Shown here: positions 1-5,568 of the stretch, piece after piece
Layout of the letters: every line of letters starts with the position of its first letter
How positions within the stretch are numbered: position 1 is the first letter of the stretch
From: an uncultured Clostridia bacterium
Lineage (GTDB): Bacteria; Bacillota; Clostridia; Oscillospirales; Oscillospiraceae
Direction: 5' to 3'
Assembly: GCA_946011705.1 (NCBI GenBank)
Contig: CAMGCA010000108.1
Location: 1-6,962 of the forward strand
DNA: 6,962 nucleotides
Translations under genes and position numbers: made by a program
The notes under the pieces: model-generated
Databases searched by the model: none
Seen by the model: only the letters and a program-made list of their open reading frames with translations
Told to the model about the DNA's origin: nothing

Positions 1-160
1 TATCAACCCGGCGTTCGTAACGCATTGTCCGCGGCGACTCGCCGCTAAATTCCCCTTTACCACATTGCCGAGCAATTCTGGTCGAGGGGCCCTAAGGATG
101 TTGGCTATCAACCCGGCGTTCGTAACGCATTGTCCGCGGCGACTCGCCGCTAAATTCCCC
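1..160. repeat. Two exact 55-bp direct repeats, each with two palindromes
   Basis: Positions 1-55 and 106-160 are identical base for base, separated by 50 bp of unrelated sequence, giving a period of 105 bp. Each copy carries two short palindromes: GCGTT-CGT-AACGC (11-23 and 116-128) and GCGGCGACTCGCCGC (31-45 and 136-150). The first copy begins exactly at the window edge, so the array may continue upstream. Strict repetition with internal hairpins, in non-coding DNA just before an operon, fits a dispersed REP-like intergenic element. I see no coding sense in it. Family membership is inference; no genome-wide copy count is possible from here. Confidence 0.85.
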
Positions 161-171
161 CTTATTGAATC

Positions 172-186
172 ATCGCCGAAGGCGAT
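172..186. repeat. Short palindrome (REP-like hairpin)
   Basis: ATCGCC-GAA-GGCGAT is a perfect 6-bp stem with a 3-nt loop, 11 bp after the second 55-bp repeat. It is followed by a 7-bp tandem duplication, CTTCACA twice (194-200 and 201-207). Together with the upstream palindromes it makes a cluster of hairpins before the promoter. There is no T-run on either side, so it does not look like an intrinsic terminator. Confidence 0.6.
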
Positions 187-251
187 ACCACCGCTTCACA
201 CTTCACACTCCCCACTTCTGCCTGCATTTTTCTGGAATCCCTCCGCTGTGG

Positions 252-280
252 TTGCAAACAGGGTCGGGTTGTGGTATGAT
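252..280 (+). promoter_or_regulatory. Extended -10 sigma-A promoter for the glycan operon
   Basis: A -35 box TTGCAA (252-257, 4 of 6 consensus) lies exactly 17 bp before a -10 box TATGAT (275-280, 5 of 6). The -10 box is preceded by TG at 272-273, giving the TGnTATGAT extended -10 form. Transcription would start near 287, leaving a leader of about 46 nt before the first start codon at 333. That leader is too short for a typical riboswitch. This is the best promoter-like site in the window and the only one clearly placed to drive the three plus-strand genes. Confidence 0.7.
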
Positions 281-332
281 AGGCAATTATAAGAGATAGT
301 CTGCCGTTTTTTGGCGGCTCCGGGAGGATACT

Positions 333-1745
333 ATGGAATTTGCGAGGAATCAAAGTGAATGCCGCGCCCGGCGGATTCAGTTTTTATGTCTGCTGGCGGT
401 GCTGCTGATTGCGCTGGTATTTTTCCTGCTGGAGGACCGGGCATCCGGCCTGGCCTATCTTCTGGCGGAACGCTGGATGGCTCTGCCTGCCATGGCATTT
501 CTGGGCGCCTCCCTGTGCCAGGAGGGGGATCACCGCTGGCAGCTGTATGCCGGGCTTGCCATGATCGCTCTGTTTTTCCTGATTCAAGTGCTCCATCTGG
601 TGCTGGAATCGGAAGCCAAGCAGATTGGCACTTTCGTCTGCGCCTACGGCCTGTGCTTCCCCTTCGCCGCCGCCACCCGGGACGAAAAAGCGCAGGTGGG
701 TCTCAAATGGATGGCCGGTCTGTTCCTGACCGTGGGGACGGTCCTGACGGTTTACACCATGCTGCTGCTACTGAACGCCGTTCCGGAGTATCTGAAGAAT
801 TATGTATACTGGGACGGCAGCAGACTTTATGCTATGGGCCATCCCAACATCTGCGCCACGCTGCTGATGGTCAGTCTGCTCTTCTGCGCCGGATTTGCCC
901 TGACAAGTCGGGAGATCTTGGTGAAAATCGGGTTGGCTGTTCTGATGCTTGCGCAATTTTTCACCCTGTCTCTTACCAACGGCAGAACCACCATCATTTT
1001 GACCTGCCTGCTGCTGGGCGGCATTGTCTTCTGCGTCATCCGGGGCCGGGGCTGGAAACGGTTTGCGCTGGCGGTGTTGGCTGCTGTAGTGGTCATGGCG
1101 GCAGCCTTCGGAACGTCCCGGGCGCTGTACGGATGGAATCAGACCCGGCTGACCCGGCAGGTGGAACAGTCCCAGACCGATGCGGCCGCGGAGCCCGAAC
1201 CCGTGGAACCGGAAACCGTGGAACCGGTATTCGTAGAACCGGAAGTCGTAGAACCGCAGGCCGCAGAACCGAAAGCGGCGGAAGCGATGGTGTCAGAGCA
1301 ATATCAGGGGACGCTGGCAAATGATTTCAAGACCCTCAACGGCAGGACGGAAATCTGGCGGACCGCGCTGTTGGGGCTGAATGATAACCCCAGACTGAAA
1401 TTCATCGGCACGGAATATGTGGACATGATCCTGACCCGGTATGCCCCCGGAACCATCTACCACACCCACAATTCCTGGCTGGAGGCCCTGTACCGCATGG
1501 GTCTGCCCGGCCTTGCCGCCGCGCTGGTGATCACCGTTCTGGCTGTCTGGAGCGCGCTGGTGGTGCTGTGGCGTAATACGGATCTGTGGAAGAGCTGCAT
1601 CGCCCTGCTGACCCTGTGCCTGCTGGGCTGCGCCATGCTGGAGCCGTATCTGTTTGTAGCGGATGTGAGCTACTTTTATCTGGATTTTCTGTTTTTGATG
1701 TGCCTGGGCTATCTGTGCCTGTGGCGTAAGGAAAAGGATGCGTGA
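333..1745 (+). CDS. O-antigen polymerase/ligase-like membrane protein (Wzy_C family), paralog 1
   Basis: The 470-residue protein has about 12 hydrophobic segments, nine before residue 260 and three after 390. A large loop, probably extracellular, spans about 261-390. Signature blocks of the Wzy/WaaL (Wzy_C) superfamily are visible: TNGRTT (215-220), LNGRTEIW (335-342) and the loop-end motif HTHNSWLEAL (377-386) followed by GLPGL. Family members polymerise lipid-linked glycan repeats or transfer glycans to an acceptor at the outer membrane face; which of these applies here cannot be read from sequence. The start at 333 follows GGAGG (323-327) with a 5-nt spacer. The gene is first in a three-gene operon and overlaps the next by 8 bp. 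The loop contains a pentapeptide repeat rich in Glu-Pro (about 291-315) that the adjacent paralog lacks. Specific substrate and gene name are unknown. Confidence 0.85.
   Translation: MEFARNQSECRARRIQFLCLLAVLLIALVFFLLEDRASGLAYLLAERWMALPAMAFLGASLCQEGDHRWQLYAGLAMIALFFLIQVLHLVLESEAKQIGTFVCAYGLCFPFAAATRDEKAQVGLKWMAGLFLTVGTVLTVYTMLLLLNAVPEYLKNYVYWDGSRLYAMGHPNICATLLMVSLLFCAGFALTSREILVKIGLAVLMLAQFFTLSLTNGRTTIILTCLLLGGIVFCVIRGRGWKRFALAVLAAVVVMAAAFGTSRALYGWNQTRLTRQVEQSQTDAAAEPEPVEPETVEPVFVEPEVVEPQAAEPKAAEAMVSEQYQGTLANDFKTLNGRTEIWRTALLGLNDNPRLKFIGTEYVDMILTRYAPGTIYHTHNSWLEALYRMGLPGLAAALVITVLAVWSALVVLWRNTDLWKSCIALLTLCLLGCAMLEPYLFVADVSYFYLDFLFLMCLGYLCLWRKEKDA
1203..1277 (+). repeat. In-frame 15-bp minisatellite, five units
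   Basis: Five consecutive 15-bp units, starting at 1203, 1218, 1233, 1248 and 1263, begin GTGGAACCG or a close variant (GTAGAACCG, GCAGAACCG). They encode the pentapeptide Val/Ala-Glu-Pro-x-x. Degenerate edges occur on both sides (Ala-Glu-Pro-Glu-Pro before, Ala-Glu-Ala after). Because the unit is a multiple of three, gain or loss of copies would lengthen or shorten the external loop of the Wzy_C protein without breaking its frame. The encoded segment is acidic, proline-rich and probably extended. Confidence 0.85.
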
Positions 1746-3132
1746 TGGGATGAAAAGCTGGAACAATCTGGTAGCAGACCGGCGGGTGGATGCCATTGCC
1801 GCCGCGGTTCAGCGGGTCTGCCTGCTGGTGGTCATTGCTGTGGAGCTGTTGTTCTTTCTGCCGGGGGAGGCCGCTGACGGTTTGGTCTACCTCTTCCTGG
1901 AATGGAAGCTGGTGGATATCAGCATTCTGTTCCTGGCGGCGTCCTTCTGCCGGAAATATTTGCGCCAAAGCAAGTGGTTTTTCCTGCTGGGACTGGTGAT
2001 CGTGGTCTGGTTTTATGTGCTGCGGGGCGTTCACCTGCGGCTGGAAGGGGTTAATCAGGACCCAGGCGCCTTCGTCTGTGCCTACCTGCTGTGCCTGTCC
2101 TTCGCGTCGGCATCCGGTGACAGGCAGTGGGGGCTGAAGGCCCTGACGGCGGTGTTCCTGCTGACAGGCGCGGTCTTTGGTCTTTACGCGGTGCTGCTGG
2201 TGACGCGGCATCTTCCCGATTTTCTGGAGGGTTACGTTTTCTGGGACGGTCCCCGGTTCGGCACCATGGGGCATCCCAATATCTGCGCCACCGTTCTCAT
2301 GGTCAGCATCGGTCTGACCATGGGGTGCGCCCTGAACGCACAGAAGCTTAAGCTGCCGCTTCTGTGCCTGTCGGCGTTGGAATTCTGGGCCCTCTGCCTG
2401 ACCAACAGCCGCGCCACCATCGTCCTGACCTGCGCCCTTGTGGGCGGTGTCGTCTTCTGCCTGCTGCGCGGGCCGAAGCGGAAGCAAATCCTTCTGGCTC
2501 TGGCAGCCGCGGCAGCCGTCATGGTTCTGCTGTTCTGCGTATCCCGATGGGTCTACGCCTGGAATACCCAGCGCCTGACGCAGCAGGTCCAGCAGGCGCA
2601 GCTCACGGGCGAGGCGGTAGGCGTAGAATTGGACAAAAACGGCCAGCTGAAAACCCAAAACGGTCAGGACACCTTTGCCGGCTCCATGAAAACCCTCAAT
2701 GGCCGCACGGAGATCTGGGCCGCCGCGATGCAGGCGCTGCGGGATCATCCCCATATTCTGCTGACCGGGACGGAGCACGCCGGTGATATTATTTCCCCCT
2801 ACTGGACGCGGATGGACACCCTCCACGCTCACAATTCCTGGCTGCAGGCCCTGTTTCAGCTGGGCATACCCGGGCTGCTGGCCGCGCTGGCGCTGACCGG
2901 GATGGCGGTGTGGAACGGCGTGGCGCTGCTGTGGCGAAATGACAATCTGACGCACTCCTGCGTTGCCATGGTGGTGCTGTGCCTGCTGGGCTGCGCCATG
3001 CTGGAGCCATACCTGTTTACCGTCAACGCGCAATTTCACTATTTTGACTTCCTGTTTCTGCTGAGTCTGGGCTACATGAACCAGTGGCGAAGGCAGAAAT
3101 TGTATGGGGAAGGGGCACGAGAGAATGTATAA
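1738..3132 (+). CDS. O-antigen polymerase/ligase-like membrane protein (Wzy_C family), paralog 2
   Basis: The 464-residue polytopic membrane protein is clearly related to its upstream neighbour along the whole length. Shared blocks include WDGxR (169-173), MGHPNICATxLMVS (177-190), TNSRAT (222-227), KTLNGRTEIW (318-327), HAHNSW (363-368) and LCLLGCAMLEPYLF (414-427, identical in both). The conserved His/Asn motif at the end of the large external loop (about 272-375) is the hallmark of Wzy/WaaL proteins. The loop has no Glu-Pro repeat. The start at 1738 overlaps the preceding stop (ATGCGTGA) and has AAGGA at 1728-1732 with a 5-nt spacer. An in-frame ATG at 1750 is possible but has a poorer ribosome site. 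The role is probably polymerisation or transfer of undecaprenyl-linked glycan. How it divides labour with paralog 1 is unknown. Confidence 0.85.
   Translation: MRDGMKSWNNLVADRRVDAIAAAVQRVCLLVVIAVELLFFLPGEAADGLVYLFLEWKLVDISILFLAASFCRKYLRQSKWFFLLGLVIVVWFYVLRGVHLRLEGVNQDPGAFVCAYLLCLSFASASGDRQWGLKALTAVFLLTGAVFGLYAVLLVTRHLPDFLEGYVFWDGPRFGTMGHPNICATVLMVSIGLTMGCALNAQKLKLPLLCLSALEFWALCLTNSRATIVLTCALVGGVVFCLLRGPKRKQILLALAAAAAVMVLLFCVSRWVYAWNTQRLTQQVQQAQLTGEAVGVELDKNGQLKTQNGQDTFAGSMKTLNGRTEIWAAAMQALRDHPHILLTGTEHAGDIISPYWTRMDTLHAHNSWLQALFQLGIPGLLAALALTGMAVWNGVALLWRNDNLTHSCVAMVVLCLLGCAMLEPYLFTVNAQFHYFDFLFLLSLGYMNQWRRQKLYGEGARENV
3110..3115 (+). promoter_or_regulatory. Ribosome binding site deciding the transferase start
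   Basis: AAGGGG within a GGGGAAGGGG run lies 9 nt before the ATG at 3125, inside the end of the preceding gene. Choosing 3125 gives an 8-bp overlap, ATGTATAA, the same geometry as the overlap between the two Wzy_C genes (ATGCGTGA). The in-frame ATG at 3104 has only AAGG at 3090-3093 and would give a 29-bp overlap. I therefore prefer 3125, without excluding 3104. Confidence 0.6.
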
Positions 3133-4570
3133 AGAAAAAACCCAGGAATGGATGCGGCATCTGGACTTTATCGTCATCGACCTTCTGATGCTGCTGCTGG
3201 CCTTTGCGCTGGCCTATCTGAGCAGATACGACATTCACATACAGAATAAGGATATCTACGTCAGTCTGGCGCTGATTCTGCTGCTGCTGGATTTCGCGGT
3301 TATGATCATCGGCGGCACCACCCGGGGGGTCATGTACCGGGGCTACTACCGGGAGCTGGCCGTTACGGCCAAGCATGTGGTTCTGGTACTGCTGCTGTGC
3401 ATGATGTACCTGTTCCTGGTGAAGGGCAGCGAAACCTACTCCCGGCTGATGATCGGCTTCTTCGGGTGCTACTACTTTGTGTTGGCTTACACGGCCCGGC
3501 AGCTGTGGAAATCCTTCCTGAAGCGGACACCAGAAAAGAACAAGTCCGCCATCTACATTATCACCACCCGTGACCGGGCCGCGGAGGTCGTGGGGCGCTA
3601 CCAGGCCCGGGAGGTCTCCCAATACCGCATTTCCGGCCTGTGCCTTATGGATGCTGACGAGGTCGGCTCGGAAATTCTGGGCGTCAATGTCACCAGCACC
3701 GCCGCCACCGGCCTGCCGATCCTTTGCAGAGAGTGGGTAGATGAGGTAGTGCGCTCCTTCCCGGAGGACTACATTGCCCCCGACGATCTGGTTGGGAAAC
3801 TGGCCGAAATGGGCATTGTGGTGCACATGGAAATGGAGGGCCTGGCCGAGCTGGGCTGGCAGCGGCAGGAAGTGGAAAAAATCGCCGGAAAGACGGTATT
3901 GACCATCGGTATGAACATGGCTACCCCGGCTCAGCTGCTGCTGAAACGGTGCATGGACATTGTGGGCGGCCTGGTGGGATGCCTGATCACGGCGGTGCTG
4001 ACCCTGTTCATCGGCCCCATGATCTACATTCAGTCTCCCGGCCCCATCTTCTTCGCCCAGACCCGGGTGGGCAAAAACGGAAAGCTCTTCAAAATGTACA
4101 AATTCCGCTCCATGTACTTGGACGCCGAAGCCCGGAAGGCGGAGCTGATGGCCGAAAACCGGGTGGGCGGCGGCCTGATGTTCAAGCTGGACTTTGACCC
4201 CCGGATCATTGGCAGCCGGAAGCTCCCTGACGGCACCGTGAAAAAAGGCATCGGCAACTTTATCCGGGACTGGAGCCTGGATGAGTTCCCCCAGTTCTGG
4301 AACGTCCTCAAGGGCGACCTGTCCTTAGTCGGCACCCGGCCCCCAACGGTGGATGAATGGGACAAATATGAGCTGCACCACCGTGCCCGGCTGGCGGCCA
4401 AGCCCGGCATCACCGGAATGTGGCAGGTCAGCGGCCGGAGCAAAATCACTGATTTTGAAGAAGTGGTGGAGCTGGACAAAAAGTACATTCGTGAATGGAG
4501 CATGGGTCTGGACCTGCGCATTCTCCTGCAAACCGTTCTGGTGGTTCTCCGCCGGGAGGGGTCCATGTGA
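3125..4570 (+). CDS. Polyprenyl-phosphate sugar-1-phosphate transferase (long-form PGT, CpsE/WbaP-like)
   Basis: The 481-residue protein (488 if started at 3104) would transfer a sugar-1-phosphate from a UDP-sugar to undecaprenyl phosphate, the first committed step of many capsule and exopolysaccharide pathways, at the cytoplasmic membrane face. Four N-terminal membrane segments (about 15-33, 45-63, 83-100, 106-124) come first. A degenerate Rossmann-like middle domain follows (about 140-250). The C-terminal bacterial sugar transferase domain runs from about 270 to the end. That domain shows KRCMDIVGG (274-282), a hydrophobic re-entrant helix ending in SPGP (304-307), YKFRSM (325-330), the catalytic Asp-Glu pair in SLDEFPQ (D386, E387), LVGTRPP (401-407) and PGITGMWQVSGR (427-438). 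No key residue appears lost. The sugar is not predictable; glucose or galactose are usual for the family. It is last in the operon and probably translationally coupled to the gene before it. Confidence 0.93.
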   Translation: MYKEKTQEWMRHLDFIVIDLLMLLLAFALAYLSRYDIHIQNKDIYVSLALILLLLDFAVMIIGGTTRGVMYRGYYRELAVTAKHVVLVLLLCMMYLFLVKGSETYSRLMIGFFGCYYFVLAYTARQLWKSFLKRTPEKNKSAIYIITTRDRAAEVVGRYQAREVSQYRISGLCLMDADEVGSEILGVNVTSTAATGLPILCREWVDEVVRSFPEDYIAPDDLVGKLAEMGIVVHMEMEGLAELGWQRQEVEKIAGKTVLTIGMNMATPAQLLLKRCMDIVGGLVGCLITAVLTLFIGPMIYIQSPGPIFFAQTRVGKNGKLFKMYKFRSMYLDAEARKAELMAENRVGGGLMFKLDFDPRIIGSRKLPDGTVKKGIGNFIRDWSLDEFPQFWNVLKGDLSLVGTRPPTVDEWDKYELHHRARLAAKPGITGMWQVSGRSKITDFEEVVELDKKYIREWSMGLDLRILLQTVLVVLRREGSM

Positions 4571-4593
4571 TTTAAGAAGCGCTGAATCAATCA

Positions 4594-4638
4594 ACCGCGG
4601 CTGGATGACGGGTCTTTTGCCCATCGTCCAGCCGCGGT
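4594..4638 (+). terminator. Strong hairpin after the glycan operon, weak U-tract
   Basis: ACCGCGGCTGGA (4594-4605) pairs perfectly with TCCAGCCGCGGT (4627-4638). The helix continues inward with TGA/TCG (one G-U pair), one mismatch, then GGG/CCC around a 7-nt loop TCTTTTG. It starts 24 bp after the stop codon of the sugar transferase, where a terminator is expected. The sequence after it is CAATTTACT, with only three consecutive T residues. It may be a weak or Rho-assisted terminator, or a 3'-end stabilising structure. The minus side also lacks a T-run, so it is not an obvious terminator for nagB. Confidence 0.55.
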
Positions 4639-4800
4639 CAATTTACTATGAAACCTTCTCGTTCAATTGTAATACTGTCTATTTCTTGACTTAAAAAACA
4701 ATGTCCTTCAACTCTGATATGCTCCCTTTATGAGATACGGTGAAATAACAAACACTGTAGAACATGAAGGGATCATATCATGATACACCGGCAGCGGTTT
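4639..4800. other. AT-rich intergenic island between convergent operons
   Basis: This stretch is visibly richer in A and T than the genes on either side. It contains a -35-like TTGACT (4686-4691) with no convincing -10 at 16-18 bp. It also contains an AAGGG (4767-4771) followed 8 nt later by ATG at 4780. The reading frame opened by that ATG runs antisense through nagB and has no coding character. The stretch could be the remnant of a gene start or a small inserted element. I can assign no product. It also holds the 66-bp palindrome listed separately. Confidence 0.4.
4715..4780. repeat. 66-bp imperfect palindrome (long hairpin)
   Basis: The outer arms 4715-4732 and 4763-4780 pair over 18 positions with one mismatch and one G-U. 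A symmetric 3x3 internal loop (AGA at 4733-4735, GAA at 4760-4762) follows. A second 7-bp stem, TACGGTG (4736-4742) with CACTGTA (4753-4759, one G-U), closes a 10-nt A-rich loop. It lies 36 bp beyond the nagB stop. Read on the minus strand, a TTTTTT run follows only about 16 nt after the hairpin, too far for a standard terminator. It could be a terminator-like nagB 3' structure, an operator, or a small palindromic mobile-element remnant. Confidence 0.7.
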
Positions 4801-4815
4801 TCCTTTTGGGGGGCC

Positions 4816-5553
4816 TTACAGCAAATCCTTCACGAGGGACAGAGCAGCTTCGTCTGCTACCAGGGTAAAGTCCGGGTGCAGCTGCAAAATGGAGCCGGGG
4901 GCCTGGGGCTTGATGGGGCCGAAGAAGCAGTCCTTTACCGCCTGGGCCTTGTTTTCGCCGTTGCACACCAGCAGCACCCGCTTGGCCTTCATGATGGAGC
5001 CGATGCCCATGGTGTAGGCGTGGGTGGGCACATCCTCCCGCTTGGCGAAGAAGCGCTGGTTGGCGTCGATGGTGGAGTCCGTCAATTTAACGTGGTTGGT
5101 GCCCTTGGCAAAGGCATCCGCAGGCTCGTTGAAGCCGATGTGGCCGTTGGGGCCAAGGCCCAGCAGCTGCAGATCCGCGCCGCCGAAGGCGTCAATCACC
5201 GCGTCATACCGGGCGCACTCAGCCTCGGCGTCGGGGTTCATGCCGTTGGGGATGTTGCAGTTATTCTGATCGATGTTCACATGGTCAAACAGGTTGTGCC
5301 GCATGAAGTAGGCGTAGCTCTGGTCGTGATCCTTGGGCAGGCCAACGTATTCGTCCAGATTCACGGTGCGCACCTGGGAAAAGTCCAGGTCGCCGGCTTC
5401 GTACTTGGCAATCAGCTCCTTGTAAGTGCCCACAGGGCTGGAGCCGGTGGCGAGACCCAGCACGCAGTCGGGCTTCAGGTAAATCTGCGCGGCGATGATG
5501 TTGGCAGCCTTCCGGCTCACATCGGCGTAATCCTTGGCAATAATCAGTCTCAT
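4816..5553 (-). CDS. nagB: Glucosamine-6-phosphate deaminase
   Basis: This cytoplasmic enzyme converts glucosamine-6-phosphate to fructose-6-phosphate and ammonia, feeding amino sugars into glycolysis. At 245 residues it has the short Gram-positive form; the E. coli enzyme is longer (266 residues). Visible motifs are the phosphate-binding GLATGSSPVGTYKEL (33-47), NLDEYVGL (65-72) with the catalytic-site Asp67, and LGLGPNGHIGFNEPA (131-145) with His138 and Glu143. LTDSTIDANQRFF (157-169) and GIGSIMKAKRVLL (183-195) also fit. Where E. coli has Asp141 in the GNDGH motif this protein has Asn136, which I believe is usual in Gram-positive NagB and does not suggest inactivity. It is second in the minus-strand pair, 13 bp after the ROK gene, so it is almost certainly co-transcribed. 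No nagA or GntR-type regulator is in the window. Confidence 0.96.
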   Translation of the reverse strand: MRLIIAKDYADVSRKAANIIAAQIYLKPDCVLGLATGSSPVGTYKELIAKYEAGDLDFSQVRTVNLDEYVGLPKDHDQSYAYFMRHNLFDHVNIDQNNCNIPNGMNPDAEAECARYDAVIDAFGGADLQLLGLGPNGHIGFNEPADAFAKGTNHVKLTDSTIDANQRFFAKREDVPTHAYTMGIGSIMKAKRVLLVCNGENKAQAVKDCFFGPIKPQAPGSILQLHPDFTLVADEAALSLVKDLL

Positions 5554-5562
5554 ATCTATCTT

Positions 5563-5568
5563 CTCCTT
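5563..5568 (-). promoter_or_regulatory. nagB ribosome binding site overlapping the upstream stop codon
   Basis: On the minus strand AAGGAG lies 9 nt before the nagB ATG (5551-5553), and its first two bases are shared with the TAA stop (5567-5569) of the ROK gene. Ribosomes finishing the ROK reading frame end directly on this site. This supports co-translation and confirms the nagB start. Confidence 0.8.

Noticed and set aside
1..160. Possible CRISPR array
   Set aside because: Only two 55-bp copies with one 50-bp interval are seen. The repeat is longer than usual, it holds two separate palindromes, and no cas gene is nearby.
65..292. 75-codon plus-strand open frame in the leading intergenic region
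   Set aside because: It runs through the second 55-bp repeat, the palindromes and the promoter, has no ribosome site worth the name, and its translation has no recognisable features.
287..332. Possible riboswitch or attenuator in the operon leader
   Set aside because: The predicted leader is only about 46 nt. The GCC/GGC pairing around the T-run at 307-312 is too weak and the T-run lies in the loop, not after a stem.
359..1324. 321-codon plus-strand frame overlapping the first Wzy_C gene
   Set aside because: It lies in another frame of a well-supported gene and gives an Arg/Gly-rich low-complexity translation without membrane segments or motifs.
1531..3177. Long minus-strand open frame antisense to the Wzy_C paralogs
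   Set aside because: It is a by-product of GC-rich codon usage opposite real genes. The translation is Gln/His/Pro-rich with no domain, and the plus-strand frames have clear family motifs.
4686..4720. Possible promoter with TTGACT at 4686
   Set aside because: The -35-like box is good but no -10 box lies 16-18 bp downstream, and no plus-strand gene follows.
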